Made by a program: the position numbers and the translations under genes | Notes under the pieces: model-generated | Told to the model about the DNA's origin: nothing | The model's input: the letters and a program-made list of their open reading frames with translations, nothing else | Databases searched by the model: none | Assembly: GCA_048772705.1 (NCBI GenBank) | Contig: JBLWGC010000213.1 | Location: 124,001 to 188,000, forward strand | Direction of reading: 5' to 3' | Origin: Leidyana gryllorum EB-2025a | Taxonomy: Eukaryota > Apicomplexa | Length of the DNA: 64,000 nucleotides | In this document: positions 1 to 11,762 of the stretch, one piece after another | How the letters are laid out: each line of letters begins with the position of its first letter | Position numbering within the stretch: position 1 is the stretch's first letter

Positions 1-129
1 TCTTTCCGCCTCTTGCTTCGACGGCAGATCATGTAAACAATTCTGACTCGAAGTGTGAGGCCGAGGAGGAGGGCTGACAGCCTCTGCCTTGAAGAAGTCT
101 GGCATGTTTTTGGTGTCAAATATTAGAAA

Positions 130-515
130 ATGACCCCTCTGCCTGCACGCATGGAGGAAGCGATATGTGAAATTCTACGGCACCATCTACCCCGGCACCT
201 TACCATCAACATCATCAAGTACGTCTAAATGCACCGTAAACCACTTATTCGGAACCACAAGAAATGAGTTGAAAGATGAATTTGGCGAAGAAAACGTCGC
301 CAAGTTGCACAATGACATTCGAGCGTTCGTCGTTGAACGCCTCCTTGATGGTACGCTAAACGTGCAGTATGCAATATCTGATGACCGTCCGTTTGTCGTC
401 GCGATACACAGGGGTCCCAGTCGAAGAAGAAGTGGCCCGTGTTGTGAGGCGAACCGAAGAGTCCTGGACGGCTGCGACAGCTCGCCACCTATCGCAGTGT
501 AACAAAGAAGCCTAG
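130..515 (+). CDS. Small helical protein resembling a DEK C-terminal domain
   Basis: Three exons (130-218, 262-350, 412-515) join in phase across introns of 43 and 61 bases that begin GTACG and end in AG. They encode about 93 aa ending in TAG. Residues about 8-55 form an amphipathic helical stretch with the spacing of a DEK_C domain: EEAICEILRHHL, then LTINIIKNEL, then FGEENV and IRAFVVERL. That fold binds DNA or mediates protein contacts in chromatin proteins; the assignment here is by eye. The tail is acidic, then basic. The stop lies only 16 bases before the H2B start on the same strand, so the two may share a transcript. It could simply be an unrelated helical protein. The splice structure is well supported; the family call is not. 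Confidence 0.5.
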
Positions 516-531
516 GTTTTTTGAAAACAAA

Positions 532-1168
532 ATGGAGGGTAGCAAGTCGCCCACCTCCACTCCCCAACCGTCGTCCACTGGGTAAGACAGACTGACAGAC
601 AGAGATCTGTGCAAACCACGTTCAACTCGTAAAGGCGCGGAAAGTCCTATGACGGAACTCGGAGCGGTGGCCGAGGGGGCAAATCGCTATCATCCACTCC
701 CTCGACTGGTAAGCTGATTCTGTAATGTGTGTGCGAATGTGTGTGTACATATGTGATCTGGTGTGATCAGCATCGAGCCGTCGGAGTAGCACGGATGGTA
801 CGGCAGTGAAGAAGAAGAAGAAGAAGGCTGCTAGCCGGTCTTCCAAGTCTGAGACGTACACTAATTGTATCTTCAAGCTGTTGCGTCAAATGAAGCCGGG
901 AACCCGTATCACTCAACGAGCCATGTCGATCATGAATTCGTTTGTCACGGACGCTTTTGAGAGGATCGCTGCTGAGGCCGGCTCGCTTTGCACTCGAGCC
1001 AAAAAGGATACACTCACGTGTAATGAAGTTCGTACCGCGGTTCGGCTGGTTCTTCCAGGCGATCTCGCGAAACATGCTATCATTGAAGGGTTGAATGCAG
1101 TCCAACTGTTCACAGAAGAGGAGGAGAAGGATAAACGCACCGGATCTTCCAGTTCAAAGAGATCCTAA
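532..1168 (+). CDS. Histone H2B variant with long N-terminal tail
   Basis: Three exons (532-581, 635-708, 771-1168) encode about 173 aa. The histone fold starts near residue 70 (YTNCIFKLLRQMKPGTRIT), continues through MNSFVTDAFERIAAEA and closes with LPGDLAKHAIIEGLNAVQLF, matching H2B throughout. The N-tail of about 65 residues is longer than in canonical H2B; it is rich in Ser, Gly and Arg and ends in a run of lysines. The segment corresponding to A-V-T-K-Y-T, which carries the ubiquitinated lysine of canonical H2B (K120/K123), reads AVQLFT, so that lysine is missing. The C-terminus is extended with EEEE and a Ser/Lys tail. Spliced genes are typical of replacement variants rather than replication-dependent histones. 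The stop codon overlaps that of the convergent SET-domain gene. Confidence 0.93.
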
Positions 1169-4100
1169 ACCGTCGCGTATGCACTCATATTGGCCACCAG
1201 TACACCCCTCAGACCGTCGTTGAGCACATACGCATCGTGACGTCTGCTCCAAATCAGATGCCGCGGCTTCCGAGCCCGTTCTAGCTCCTCCCCTGCGAGC
1301 AACATTTTCAGTCTGTCACCACCTCTCCCCTCACCTATGCTGACGATGTGACCGTCGCACATATTTTCCAGAGCCTTCCGAGGATCACAGAACACTGTCC
1401 CACTCACTCTGTCAACCATTCGCGTTTTCCCGTTCTTCTCGTGCATCATCACCATCCTACGTTCCTCCGTTGTTAGCAGCAGAACCGCCTTACATCTAAT
1501 CCAAACTTACTCAATCAGATTGTGTTGAGATTGCACTGGCACACCGGGCCGCAGTCTGGTCAGAGGCAGAGGCTCGCCAGCCGCTGAATCTCCTCCCCTC
1601 CCACTCTCCGCGCCCGCCAAATGGACATAGAATCGCGTCGTTGTATACTTGAGCTCGTGATCGTACTCGTGCACCAACGCCACCAGCGGCCGATTTCCAC
1701 GAGACACCAACACACTCTTAACGTCCAGCAGCCGCGGCCCCCTCCACTCCTTTAAGCTGTGAAGCGTCCGTTGCCGCAGGTTGAAATTGGCATCGGGTGC
1801 AGTGACTTGCATCAGCAACGAGAGAGTCCAACTCGTCGCACTCGACAGCCGGATCCCCGGCTGCAAGGCTACGTGACACTGAGCGGAGAGAATGCTCAAA
1901 CCATAACTCTCCTTTACATCCACTACAGCGTCCTCGATAGCTTCCCGACGCAGTGCCGAGTAGGCAACTCGAGGAGCGCGAATCCCAGCTTCGTTACCCG
2001 ACCACTCCACTCGGACAGCGGTCAGACCCTCTTCATCGCACTCCCCAAAGCCGCACTGGGCTCCTCCGAACGAGTCGGCAGTGATCTCGCGTCTCCGAAC
2101 TACTTTGACCATCGACAAAAGCCGTTGACAGGATATAAAAGCGGCCACAGTTCTCCTTATATCCTCAGGGCTCAGCGGCGGAGCCGCCTGAGTTGGCACA
2201 ACTGAACTTCTAACGGCCACAGAGGCAGAGACAGCCTCTGTCCTCTGCTCACCCGCTGTTGACGGACATTCGGTCACGACATCGGACATACTCTCGCTAC
2301 AAAGAGAGGGCCTCGGTTGAGACGCGCCACCACCTTTGGGTCCCAAAGGAACTCTCTCTTCGCAGGATGAACTTTGACCAGAACGGCGGGACGTCGCCGA
2401 CTCGCCGCCCTCAGCTTTGAGCACCGGGAGCGGCGGCGTATCTTTATTGCGATGAGAGAGATTTGAAGGACCCGAACTGTCCGTCTTGATATCCTCTGTG
2501 AGCAGTTTGACTGCTGGCACATCTCTGACTGAGACATAGATCGATTTAGATCCGTCAGGATTTGTCTTTGTGTGCAGTCTTCCCGAGGGCAGTTGCGACG
2601 ATGGTGGGGTCCCATTCTCCGCCGCCGCCGCCACATTCCTACCGACCCCCCGGTGATGATCACTCGGCCGCCCAGCGACCGACGAGGCGCTCCTACAGGA
2701 AGGGGGCTCATTCTCTGCTCTCTCGGATCGTGGAGAGTCTGGCTGCTTCAAGAGACGCCGGGTGGCTGTCTCGGGGCCCGAGGAGTGATCAGCTGATCGC
2801 CGGGTGGGCTCTCCATTGGATCCAGTCACAGCGACGGGAAGCCCTCGGGCGCCCTTTTCAGTTTTGATATGTGTGACTGTTGTTCGTTCCTCCGGCTTGA
2901 CAGGAATGGGCTCTATTTGAGTTGTGGCCACTTCTTCTTCTTCTTCGAGCTTCACAGACGACTCCTGACTTTTGACATTAGCCTCACTCTTGAAACGTTT
3001 TACGTCGGGCTTTACTCTGAAAAAGTTGATCTCCTGTGAGGTTGGGGAGGGCGGTCGCTTTTTGCACACGGGAGGTGCCGTTTGGGGCCGAAGTTCCGGA
3101 GGCAGATTCAGATCCCGATACAGTTTGTGTATCCACCGATTGAGCGGAACGAATCTCATCTGGACAGCGCGATCTACACCTTCCATATCGACAGCGGGAT
3201 GACCCGCTTTAACAATAAAGTCTTCAATCTTAGCTCGAACAGTTAGGATAAGACTCTTTAAATCGCTATACACTTCTTCCTCTCCATCGATAGACGGGCC
3301 CGCCGTCTGTGATTCCACCAAAACTGCGGCATCCCGGATATCCCTCAGTTCTCGAGCGAAATCGAATATCCAACTCAGAGGAGTGGCGATCGGTTTCTTG
3401 TTCTCGTCGCCCTCCGGAGCCTCGGGCGGGCAGTTTGGCTCAAAATAGAGCTTTCCGACCACCGGATCCAACAGAACATCGCACAAATGGAACACCGAGA
3501 ATAGACTCCGAGGCACATTCCGGGCATCAATCTGCAAAATTCGACTGAAGTGACTGGTCAATAACTCCTGTCCTTGTTCTTGGCCTCCAGCGACTCCGTG
3601 CATCACGCTGGAAATGAATCCAGCCAGGAATGTGCTGATGTGTGTGTCTCCATCGACCATTTCCAGCAGAATCTCCGTTGGGGTCACATCCCTCCACAGA
3701 GAGCGACGGGCATCTCTGTCGACTATCAACTTGTCTCGAGCCTCCGTCTTTGATCTCAGCTTCCTGACTGTCTTTTCGAGATCCTGGGCCCGAGATCGAC
3801 ACTCCAGCGCGTACCGTGCCCGAGCATACAGCTCACACTCTCGTTCGTGATTCTGTTTGAAATGCACCCCAATGATCAGACGAGCGCCGCACTTGCCACA
3901 TGTCTCCACGAGATCTGCGAACACTGTACGAAATTTGCATCGGCTCTGGTAATGGGTCTCAGCGTTATTCCCCACAACGTGACGGGCTCCGAATCCTCTC
4001 TCTTCAGCTATTATGGAATACACACAGTACGCATCCACACGCTTCTCCACCGTCCCACCCAACGTCGCAAGACTATCGGTCACCAGTCTCGACATGTCTT

Positions 4101-5761
4101 GCCGCTCCCGTTTTCTCAGCAACTCCGCCAACTTTCGACATTCCGTTATGGCCAGATTCTTCTCCCCTCCAATCTTTTCAATGTGGGCTTCGGTCAACTC
4201 CATCTCTCGAACAGCCCGAATCACGTCTCGTTTCAAACTGTCCCTTTGTCCCTGGACCTTCAGCAAGAATTGCTGCAGCGCCGCTATCTCCTTAGATCGG
4301 TCGGGAGCACTCGGAGCGGCTCGCATGGCTTCCAGTTGAGCGTTGACCATATCAGTCTCTTTGTTCTTTGTCACCAATGCTTCATCCAATTCGGCCCAGC
4401 TCCTGGCCAAGGCTTCCGCATGGTCCCGGGTGTTGGCCAACTCGGTCTCCAACTCTTGGATATGTTTGACTAATCTTTCGTGACTCTCTCTCCGCGACCA
4501 ATAGGCGTCACCATAACTTATCAGTATCTCTTCGCCAGGCTCGATTTGTCTGTCAGTCAGTTTGGCAGTTTGGCAGAAGTGGCCACCAATTGTGGAGGAA
4601 GCGACTCACCGTTCGGCGATGAAGAATATGTGTTGAATTCCCAAAATGTCCACATCGATCGCTTTGCAATTCGGCGCGTGCGTACAACCCGGGGGGTAAC
4701 CCATACTGACTTCAAAACCTGTGGGGTCGTTAGCTATCGCCAATTCGTTGCGAACTTCCATAGCATCAAAGTTCCAGTGTGCTCCCTGTTCCTCGATCCC
4801 ACGCCGAACACAGCTGGGCTTGACTCCTTTGATGGGCCAGTCTTTGGCCACAGTGTCTGGTGTATGAATCTCGTTGCCATTGTCATCCATATCCGAGTCC
4901 AGTTCGGTCTCATTGTCCTGATCATCACCCTCCACGTCCGAGACGTCGGCAAAAAAGTGCCGCACACCGTCGGTATCCGGACTCCGCTGACCAGCTGCAG
5001 TGCGATCCCGCGTTGCTGCCTCGAAGGAGTACGTCCATCGACCCTCTGTTATCCCCGCCTCAGCGTCCAGTTGCTCAGTGAAGGTATCGGGGTGCAGAAC
5101 ACTCCCGTAACACGGCCCTATGACGCTCCGTCGATTGATCCTCTCCGTGGCCATCAGGCGATAGGACGTATCTGTCAAGTTGGGAATGCGAAATGGGTGG
5201 AGAGCACTCACTCGGGGGGCCACAGAAGGCCGGATGCCGTCGGTCGGTAATTGCCTCCACCCTCAACGGAAACGGTGCGCCCTGGAGTGGATGGCGATTT
5301 GGGATTATCGAATGATAAGGGAAGCGCTCACATTCATATATTTGATGATTTGACTTTTCACTGTCTTGGAGAGCACATTGGATGCACTGATTTCCTTGGG
5401 GATAATACACACCTCTTTGGCGGACAGTTTGATTGGGTACTATGGGGTGGACAGGAGGGACATAATGAGGGGCGACTCATTTATTAGTGTGTACCTTGAG
5501 GCCCATTAGCTTGCGGGGCTCTCCGCCGATGTGAATTGAGGTCGTGAACCATCTCGGATCATCAGAGTGGGGGCCAAACATGAAGGGGGAATACTTGCGT
5601 TTGCGTCGAAGCCATTGAGTGTGTTGGGTGATGAGCTTTTGACTCAGCCGAGAGTTCTGTGACTTGCATAGTTCAACACGCCATTTCTCCAGGGTGCGTT
5701 TGGTTTCCGGCGTGAAAAGGACCCCATGATGCTTAACTGCGTTCCTGAGCCATCCAGTCAT
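1165..5761 (-). CDS. SET-domain protein (putative lysine methyltransferase) with zinc-finger-like motif and SUMO-site cluster
   Basis: Exons running from 5761 to 1165 give about 1,440 aa. The N-terminal 150 residues are basic and unrecognised. A SET domain follows: RLMATERINRRSVIG (near 5170), then an acidic insert, then CTHAPNC, then IAERQIEPGEEILISYG, which spans an intron at about 4545-4605. GEEILISYG matches the SET C-terminal motif and the AdoMet-binding region. The usual N-H-S-C motif reads C-T-H-A-P-N-C, so activity is uncertain. Next come a coiled coil, a C-x2-C...H-x5-C pair near 3830-3910 resembling a TRAF-type finger, and a long disordered Ser/Pro-rich part. A final intron joins HNLIE to MVMMHEK before the last exon at 1165-1455. 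The start sits 33 bases after the poly(A) polymerase stop. Confidence 0.72.
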
Positions 5762-5794
5762 GCAAGTCAGTAGACGCTTTTTTAAGTCATATTG

Positions 5795-8075
5795 TCAGGT
5801 TTCTGGCTCATCTATCGAGTAATCCAAAGCAAAATGGTCCGTTGATGAATCTTCTTCTGCGACAACGGCCGGAATAGTAGCCGGAGCCGGAGGCGGTTGT
5901 TCCACAACCTCCTCTTGCTTCGTGGCGACACTTTCGCTTGCCTGAGAAGCTGGCTCACTCGCTACATTGACTGAGGTTAAGGATGATGGTTCAGTTCGCA
6001 TCTTTTTAGGCTCCCCTCCTGCAAACCGCTGTTCCACAAAGCAACTGTCACCAGAATGCCCACCTGACTCGTCCTCCCTTTCAGATTCATCTGGAGCTCC
6101 ACGTTTCCGTTGCTGACCCTGAATGGCCTCTCCAAGCGGTATTGTCGGCAAACCTGGGGCAGCACGCTGGATTTCACCACCCGAACCCAACTTACTTTCC
6201 TCGCTTGGCCCCTCCTCGCTTGGCCCCAATTCCATCACTGTGGGTGGAAGAGATTCTACCCCGTCATTCTGACCCAAATCATCGACTGGTACACGCACTT
6301 CAGGTTTCTCGCGCTTCAGCAACTCCCGAGGTAATTGGGATCGCTTTCGATACTGAATCCGGAAGTTCACTACATCCAGCAGTGCTTCACGCGAGTTCCA
6401 TTGACTGACGATATTCATGAATTCCGTCGCTACCCGTCTAAAGTCCACCAACTTGGGCCCATACTCTTCCGGGCCCTGCCGCTTCGGCTCATCAGGTGAT
6501 CTAAAGTCAAGCCCGATGTAGATGGTGGTCGTCCTGTCCCACCCCGGCTCCTGTCGAAACGATAAAGTCATGCGGGAACAACATCGCCTCTTACCGTCGA
6601 CTCGTAGTGCTTCGGCCAGGGATGAACGGTTGGGACATTCATTGCGGAGAACAACTGACGAATCAACAACCGCAGCTTCGATTCTACCCAACCCAACCAC
6701 GAACGGTACACCGCGTCGCCCTTAGCTTGGAGTGTGATCATTAGAAAATGCTTATATTCTCGGAAGAATGGGAATTTCTGCGATATAAAACCGATCGAAT
6801 GTCATTGTGGATAACAGCAGGGGCAATATTCAGACGCGGGCACTCATCGACGATCACCAGCACGTGTAAAACTCCTCACCTGTAATACGTCATCCCATGT
6901 CATGGTACCTTCTTCAATTTTGTCCACGCGTTCAGACGCCACACCAAGTTCTCTCATGATAATATCAAATGTTGGCTGGGTCACATTGTGGGTGGAGTTC
7001 ATCGATGGAAAGGCTGGCGTGATAATTGGCATCATATGATGCTTGTCGGCCGAGTTTGATCGTGGGTTCCACACCCTGAAACCACTCAAACCATCCACAT
7101 CACAGTGCTCTTTTATGGTACAAAGGACCACTGGATTCTCCCATCTCCACAGTCGATATATTTTGAAGAATTTCTTGACTACTTGATTGGGGGCATAGCG
7201 CGGATAAAGTTGGCACACGCGCGCGACAAGGAGCGCCCAGGAGACGCCTCCCAGAAAACCAACAATGTTCCCGTAGATACCCCTATAAAAGGTGACGAAC
7301 CGTAACAAGCAGCGATCTTCTCCCATATATTGCACCTACCGATTCTTGGCCCACTGCTTGATGAAGCGCAGAGCAGTTCGAAAGGTCTCTGGGTGCGGTA
7401 CCAGGGCCAACATCATGTCTGCCACCCTGCATCCGTTCAACGAACGCGCGGTCTTTTCGTCCACATGGCGCAAGACACCGTCGTCCAGAAGGGAGGTGAT
7501 GTCCTGCCGGATGCGGTTGACTGGCAACCGGGCAAATAGGAGGTCTATGTCCACGCCATAATATTGTAACTTGATGATAGGAGTGAAAGCGTCAGGGATG
7601 GACGTCAAGCCAGTGACATTCGGATCCTATTCACAAGAGTTAATGACCGCGTTCGTGGAGGATTGGGTTCACATACCTGTTGGAGCTTGGCAAATAAGTA
7701 GGTAAAGAACGCCTCGCGCGTAACGTAAGAAGGCGCGACGCAGAGAGTATCTATATCACTGGACGGCGTCACCACGCCGAGCCTGTAGCTGCCAAAGGTA
7801 AAGATCTTGCCACCAGCGTGTTCTACCTCCTCCTCGGAACAGCCGGCGCTGACACATACTTCACGGACCCATTCTTGCACTAGTTTGTCCAGTTGTTGTA
7901 GAACGAACTCTCGATGACGGCTGCCTTCAGGAGTCTCATACAATCCTCTGGCCCGTAATGTAGCTTCCAGCTGTTGCGTTAATTTGCGATCCTTTGCGGT
8001 CGGCCGCTCCCAAGATATGGGATTTGTGACACCATATTTGTAAATCTGGCCTGGTCCAGGAGGCTGGACCTCCAT
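5795..8075 (-). CDS. PAPOLA: Nuclear poly(A) polymerase
   Basis: Five exons (8075-7677, 7626-7340, 7282-6880, 6777 to about 6590, about 6549-5795) encode about 675 aa. The nucleotidyltransferase core is complete: FGSYRLGV...SSDIDTLCVAP carries the first two catalytic Asp residues, and GVDIDLLFARL carries the third. RGIYGNIVGFLGGVSWALLVA, FRVWNPR, MPIITPAFPSMNSTHNV and the RNA-binding-domain segment after about residue 360 follow the eukaryotic PAP order. The last 150 residues are disordered, acidic and basic, as in vertebrate PAP tails, with NLS-like lysines. It adds poly(A) tails to cleaved pre-mRNA in the nucleus. The start M (MEVQPPG) is 84 bases from the divergent FYVE gene start. Confidence 0.95.
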
Positions 8076-8159
8076 CCTGTTGCTCCAACAAGTTTTTTTA
8101 CGGGACTTGGACGCTTGTCCAGCCTGTGACACTAAGGTTACCACACACGCTTGTTGGCC

Positions 8160-9748
8160 ATGGCCACAGACACTGGTGATGTCAAAAGACTCTCTTTGAA
8201 TGACCCAAGAGCGCGCCACTGGTAAAGTGGTGCCCCTATAAGTGATGTGCAATTTGTGATAGGGTCAACGACCGAGAGGTGAATGGGTGCTCTGGATGCT
8301 TCGAGCACTTCTCCGTTCGCAAACGCAAACATCATTGCCGTGCCTGTGGCCGAATCTACTGTGCTGACTGTTCGCATCGAAGGTCCGAATAATCGCTATG
8401 AAAACCTAATTGCCTAACCAGAATCCCACTCCACGATATTGGCTTTAAAGTACCCGTACGCGTGTGTGAGGGTGGGTGACTGTTCGAATAGCTACTCCCC
8501 TATGTGCGCATCTTTTGAATTTAAGAGTGCTATCTGGCAAGAGACGCAGCAGCCAGTCAGTCTCTGGCAGAGGATTTAGGTACAGCCAGGTCGAACTATT
8601 CCTATTCTTGAGCTGTCGTTGAACGACAGATGTCCAAGACTCAATGGTCGGTGCTCTCAAACGTGCACTAGTGAGTCGTTTCTTACTCACCCGGGTGCGA
8701 CGCGATATATCAGCACCAGAAGGTGTTACTGTTGGATAACGTGAGGGGCTTCTTGGAATCGGTGAGACCGCTGGGGAGCATTAGATGTGTACCGCTGCCG
8801 CTCACAGATAGTAGAGCGAGTGGACGACGTGCGTGGGATTCCGGTTGAGGATCAAACTGACGCCGCAACTGAGGCGAGCAATTTCACTGATGACGGATAT
8901 GGGGCTCTTGAAGAGTGAGCTTCCGCCTAACCACTCTAGAAGCCTGCCCTTTGATACAGAATTGGGCCTCAGTACAGCAATGATGAGTCGCTGGAAGCTA
9001 CAATGAGAAGGTCTACCGAGAAGCTGGATAAGCTCTGGGCTTATCTGGGCCTCCTCAAGGACAACGAGCGATCCCAGTAGGTTGCAATCCAAGTGCGTCT
9101 CGCTCGCACACACACCGTCCGCCCTACCGCTAGACACTTGGTGATCAATCATTTGAGGGAAGAGAACGAGCACGCAAAGGAGCACATGGCGGTTCTGACG
9201 GGTATGCTGGAGAGCACCCGGAAGCAGAATGAAGCGGCAATGCGGCGACAAAATCAACTGGAGGCGGACCTGAAGGTAGCTGGCCCGCGGCGTAGGCCGT
9301 TACATTTGTCGCTTCCCACAGATTGCCCAAAGTCGTTTGGCCGAGTTATCGGCTGCCGCTGAACAGCAGGCGGCTCGCGACAATGGGTAAGTCTTATGCG
9401 ATTTGCTTCGCTGTGTACGGACAAAAGTGAAAGGGGGGAAGCCGCCGAGCTTCCAAACGATGATGGTAACAATGGATCAATTTGTGGACTTTTGCGGCGA
9501 CTGTGCCCGAGTTGGCCGAGTTGGCGACTGGTGGGGTCTTTGTCGACACCAGTGGAAATAGCAGGTGCCCGGACGCCCGAGATACTAGGACGTGCTGGGG
9601 AGCCAGTGAGTGGATCCAGTCGAAAGAGCACACTAAGCACTCAATTCTTAAGATATTCGCAGCTTCGAGCCCCGTCGAGAGCACCTGTTGCCACCGCCGC
9701 CCCGTACCCCGGCGGTGGGGTAACTATGAGCATCCTTTGCTGGACTAG
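8160..9748 (+). CDS. FYVE zinc-finger, coiled-coil endosomal protein
   Basis: No single open frame shows this gene; it appears after splicing. Exon 1 (8160-8221) joins exon 2 (from 8273) to form WVND, the W-x-x-D start of a FYVE domain. C-S-G-C, RKRKHHCRACG, IYCADC and, after two more introns, VRVCEECY complete the eight zinc ligands and the basic PI3P-binding patch. Later exons carry a coiled coil of about 130 residues (LREENEHAKEHMAVLTGMLE and beyond), then a short Pro/Arg-rich tail, probably ending in NYEHPLLD at 9748. The domain order recalls early-endosome PI3P effectors. The last two introns are the least certain part. The gene is divergent from poly(A) polymerase and ends 39 bases before OLA1. 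Confidence 0.8.
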
Positions 9749-9787
9749 TAGTTCGTTTTTTGACCAATTTGTTTTTGCCCCCCTCCG

Positions 9788-11055
9788 ATGCCACCTAAGA
9801 AGAAGGAAGAGGCTCCTCAGAAGATCCTTCTGGGAAGGTAGGTGGTGTTTATGACGTTCAATACGCTCGCAGACCCAAAGGGAATCTTCGTATGGGTTTG
9901 GTTGGTCTACCCAATGTAGGCAAGTCCACCACCTTCAACTTGCTGTGCAGACAAGCTGTTCCCGCTGAGAACTTTCCTTTCTGTACCATCGACCCGCATG
10001 AGGCCCGTATGAATGTGCCCGATGATCGTTTCAAGTGGCTGTGTTCTCACTACAAACCCAAGAGCGAAGTCCCGGCAACACTCACTATTTATGACATCGC
10101 AGGATTGGTCCCCGGCGCTCACTTGGGAGAAGGGCTCGGCAACGCCTTCTTGTCCCATATCCAGGCCGTCGATGGCATCTACCACGTCGTCCGTGCCTTC
10201 GAGAACGAAGAGATCATCCACTCCGAAGGCGAGGTGAACCCCGTCAACGATTTGGAGACCATCAGCAACGAATTGAGATTCAAAGATCTCGAGAGAGTCA
10301 AACAACGAGTTGAGGAATTGCGCCGCGTCGTCTCCAGAGGACAGGACAAGTCCAAGAAGTCCGAACTCGAGATTCTCGAGGCCGTCATGCAGTGGCTGGA
10401 AGATGGAAAATGGATCTCCTCCAATAACGCCTGGACCAGCAAGGAGGTTGAGGTCATCAACGAATATACCTTCCTCACTGCCAAACCTGTCGTCTATCTG
10501 GTCAACATGTCTGAAACCGATTACATCAGACAGAAGAACAAGTGGCTCGTCAAAATTCACAAATGGGTGACAGAGAACCTGCCCGGTCCCATGATCCCTT
10601 ACTCTGCTGAATTCGAAGAGAAACTCTCTGGCATGAGTACTGACCAGGAAAAAGAGGACTACATCAAACAGGTCGGAGCCAAGGGTTCAGCACTCGACAA
10701 GATCGTCAACACCGGTTACTCCACCCTCAACCTTCTCCACTACTTCACCGCTGGAGAGGACGAGGTCAAGTGTTGGACTATCCGTCAAGGCACCAAAGCC
10801 CCACAAGCCGCTGGTATCATCCATACTGATATGGAGAAGGGTTTCATCTGTGCCGAAATCACCAAATACGACGACCTGGTCGCCGCCGGTTCAGATGCAG
10901 CTGTCAAGGCCGCAGGCAAGTTGTTGACCAAAGGGTACGTTACGTCAAACCAAAATCACATATACTGTTCACTTCATCGCAGCAAGGAGTATGTCATGGA
11001 GGATGGTGACATTGCTTTCTACAAGTTCAACCCGTCAGGAGGGGGGAAGAAGTAA
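9788..11055 (+). CDS. OLA1: Obg-like ATPase 1 (YchF family)
   Basis: Three exons (9788-9837, 9873-10934, 10983-11055) give about 394 aa, the usual length of eukaryotic OLA1. MPPKKKEEAP matches the family N-terminus, and splicing yields GRPKGNLRMGLVGLPNVGKS, which contains the P-loop. DIAGLVPGAHLGEGLGNAFL is the G3/switch II region with the OLA1-specific sequence. The coiled-coil segment is centred near residues 140-200, and the TGS domain lies in the last 85 residues (IRQGTKAPQAAGIIHTD...YVMEDGDIAFYKFN). OLA1 is a cytosolic ATPase linked to translation and stress responses. The gene is followed 122 bases later by RPS13 on the same strand. Confidence 0.97.
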
Positions 11056-11177
11056 TTTTGGTTGGAACATAGATAGGGGATTGGGTGCGAAAAAAAACGG
11101 CTGGTGTTCAGTGTTCTAAAAAAAGACTTCAGAGCCTTTTAGGAGGTGTCTTCTCGACCACACAACTCTCACTCACC

Positions 11178-11682
11178 ATGGCTCGCATGTACGGAAAGGC
11201 TAAGGGTATCAGCCGCTCGGCTTTACCCTACAAGCGCTCGGCTCCCGTCTGGTGCAAGGCCACCGCCGATGAGGTCACCAAGAGCATTGTCCAGCTCGCT
11301 AAGAAGGGTATGACCCCCTCCCAAATCGGTGTTGCGCTCCGTGACTCCCAGGGTATCCCCCGCGTCAAGGCCATCACTGGTACCCTCATCACTCGTATCC
11401 TCCGCAAGCAGGGTAAGTCAGCTTCACTCGTGGAGCGGATACCATACTCATTCCTCCTTAGGTCTCGCTTCCGAAATCCCTGAGGACCTCTACTTCCTCA
11501 TGAAGAAGGCCGTCACCATGCGCAAGCACTTCGAGAAGGCCAACAACGATAAGGACTGCAAGTTCCGTCTGATTCTCTGCGAGTCCAAGATCCACCGTCT
11601 CGCCAGATACTACAGAAAGACCCACAAGCTTCCTCCCACCTGGAAGTACACCGCCGCTAAGGCCTCTGCCGCTGTGGCTTAA
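11178..11682 (+). CDS. RPS13: 40S ribosomal protein S13 (uS15)
   Basis: Two exons (11178-11412 and 11462-11682) encode 151 aa, the standard RPS13 length. The N-terminus ([20 protein letters not shown]), the central helix-rich uS15 core ([20 protein letters not shown]) and the end ([12 protein letters not shown]) are all family-like. A GTAAGT...TTAG intron of 49 bases interrupts the region after LRKQG. It is a small-subunit component that binds 18S rRNA and contacts the large subunit. The 122-base leader region just upstream holds a pyrimidine-rich stretch before the ATG, consistent with, but not proof of, a ribosomal-protein-type promoter. Confidence 0.98.
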
Positions 11683-11762
11683 ACACCTTCTTGTTGTGGC
11701 TTGCCTTGCTTGCGTGCGACCAAACCGAACCGAAAGGAGTTGAGAGACGAGAATCATATTCC

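Noticed and set aside
5280-5460. Resemblance of KLSAKEVCIIPKEIS to an Argonaute PAZ segment
   Set aside because: Phase-consistent splicing places it in the N-terminal part of the SET-domain protein, and no PIWI or MID motif is present anywhere nearby.
8445-9257. Minus-strand open frames opposite the FYVE gene
   Set aside because: They run across FYVE exons and introns, lack domain signals, and are explained as shadows of the plus-strand coding exons.
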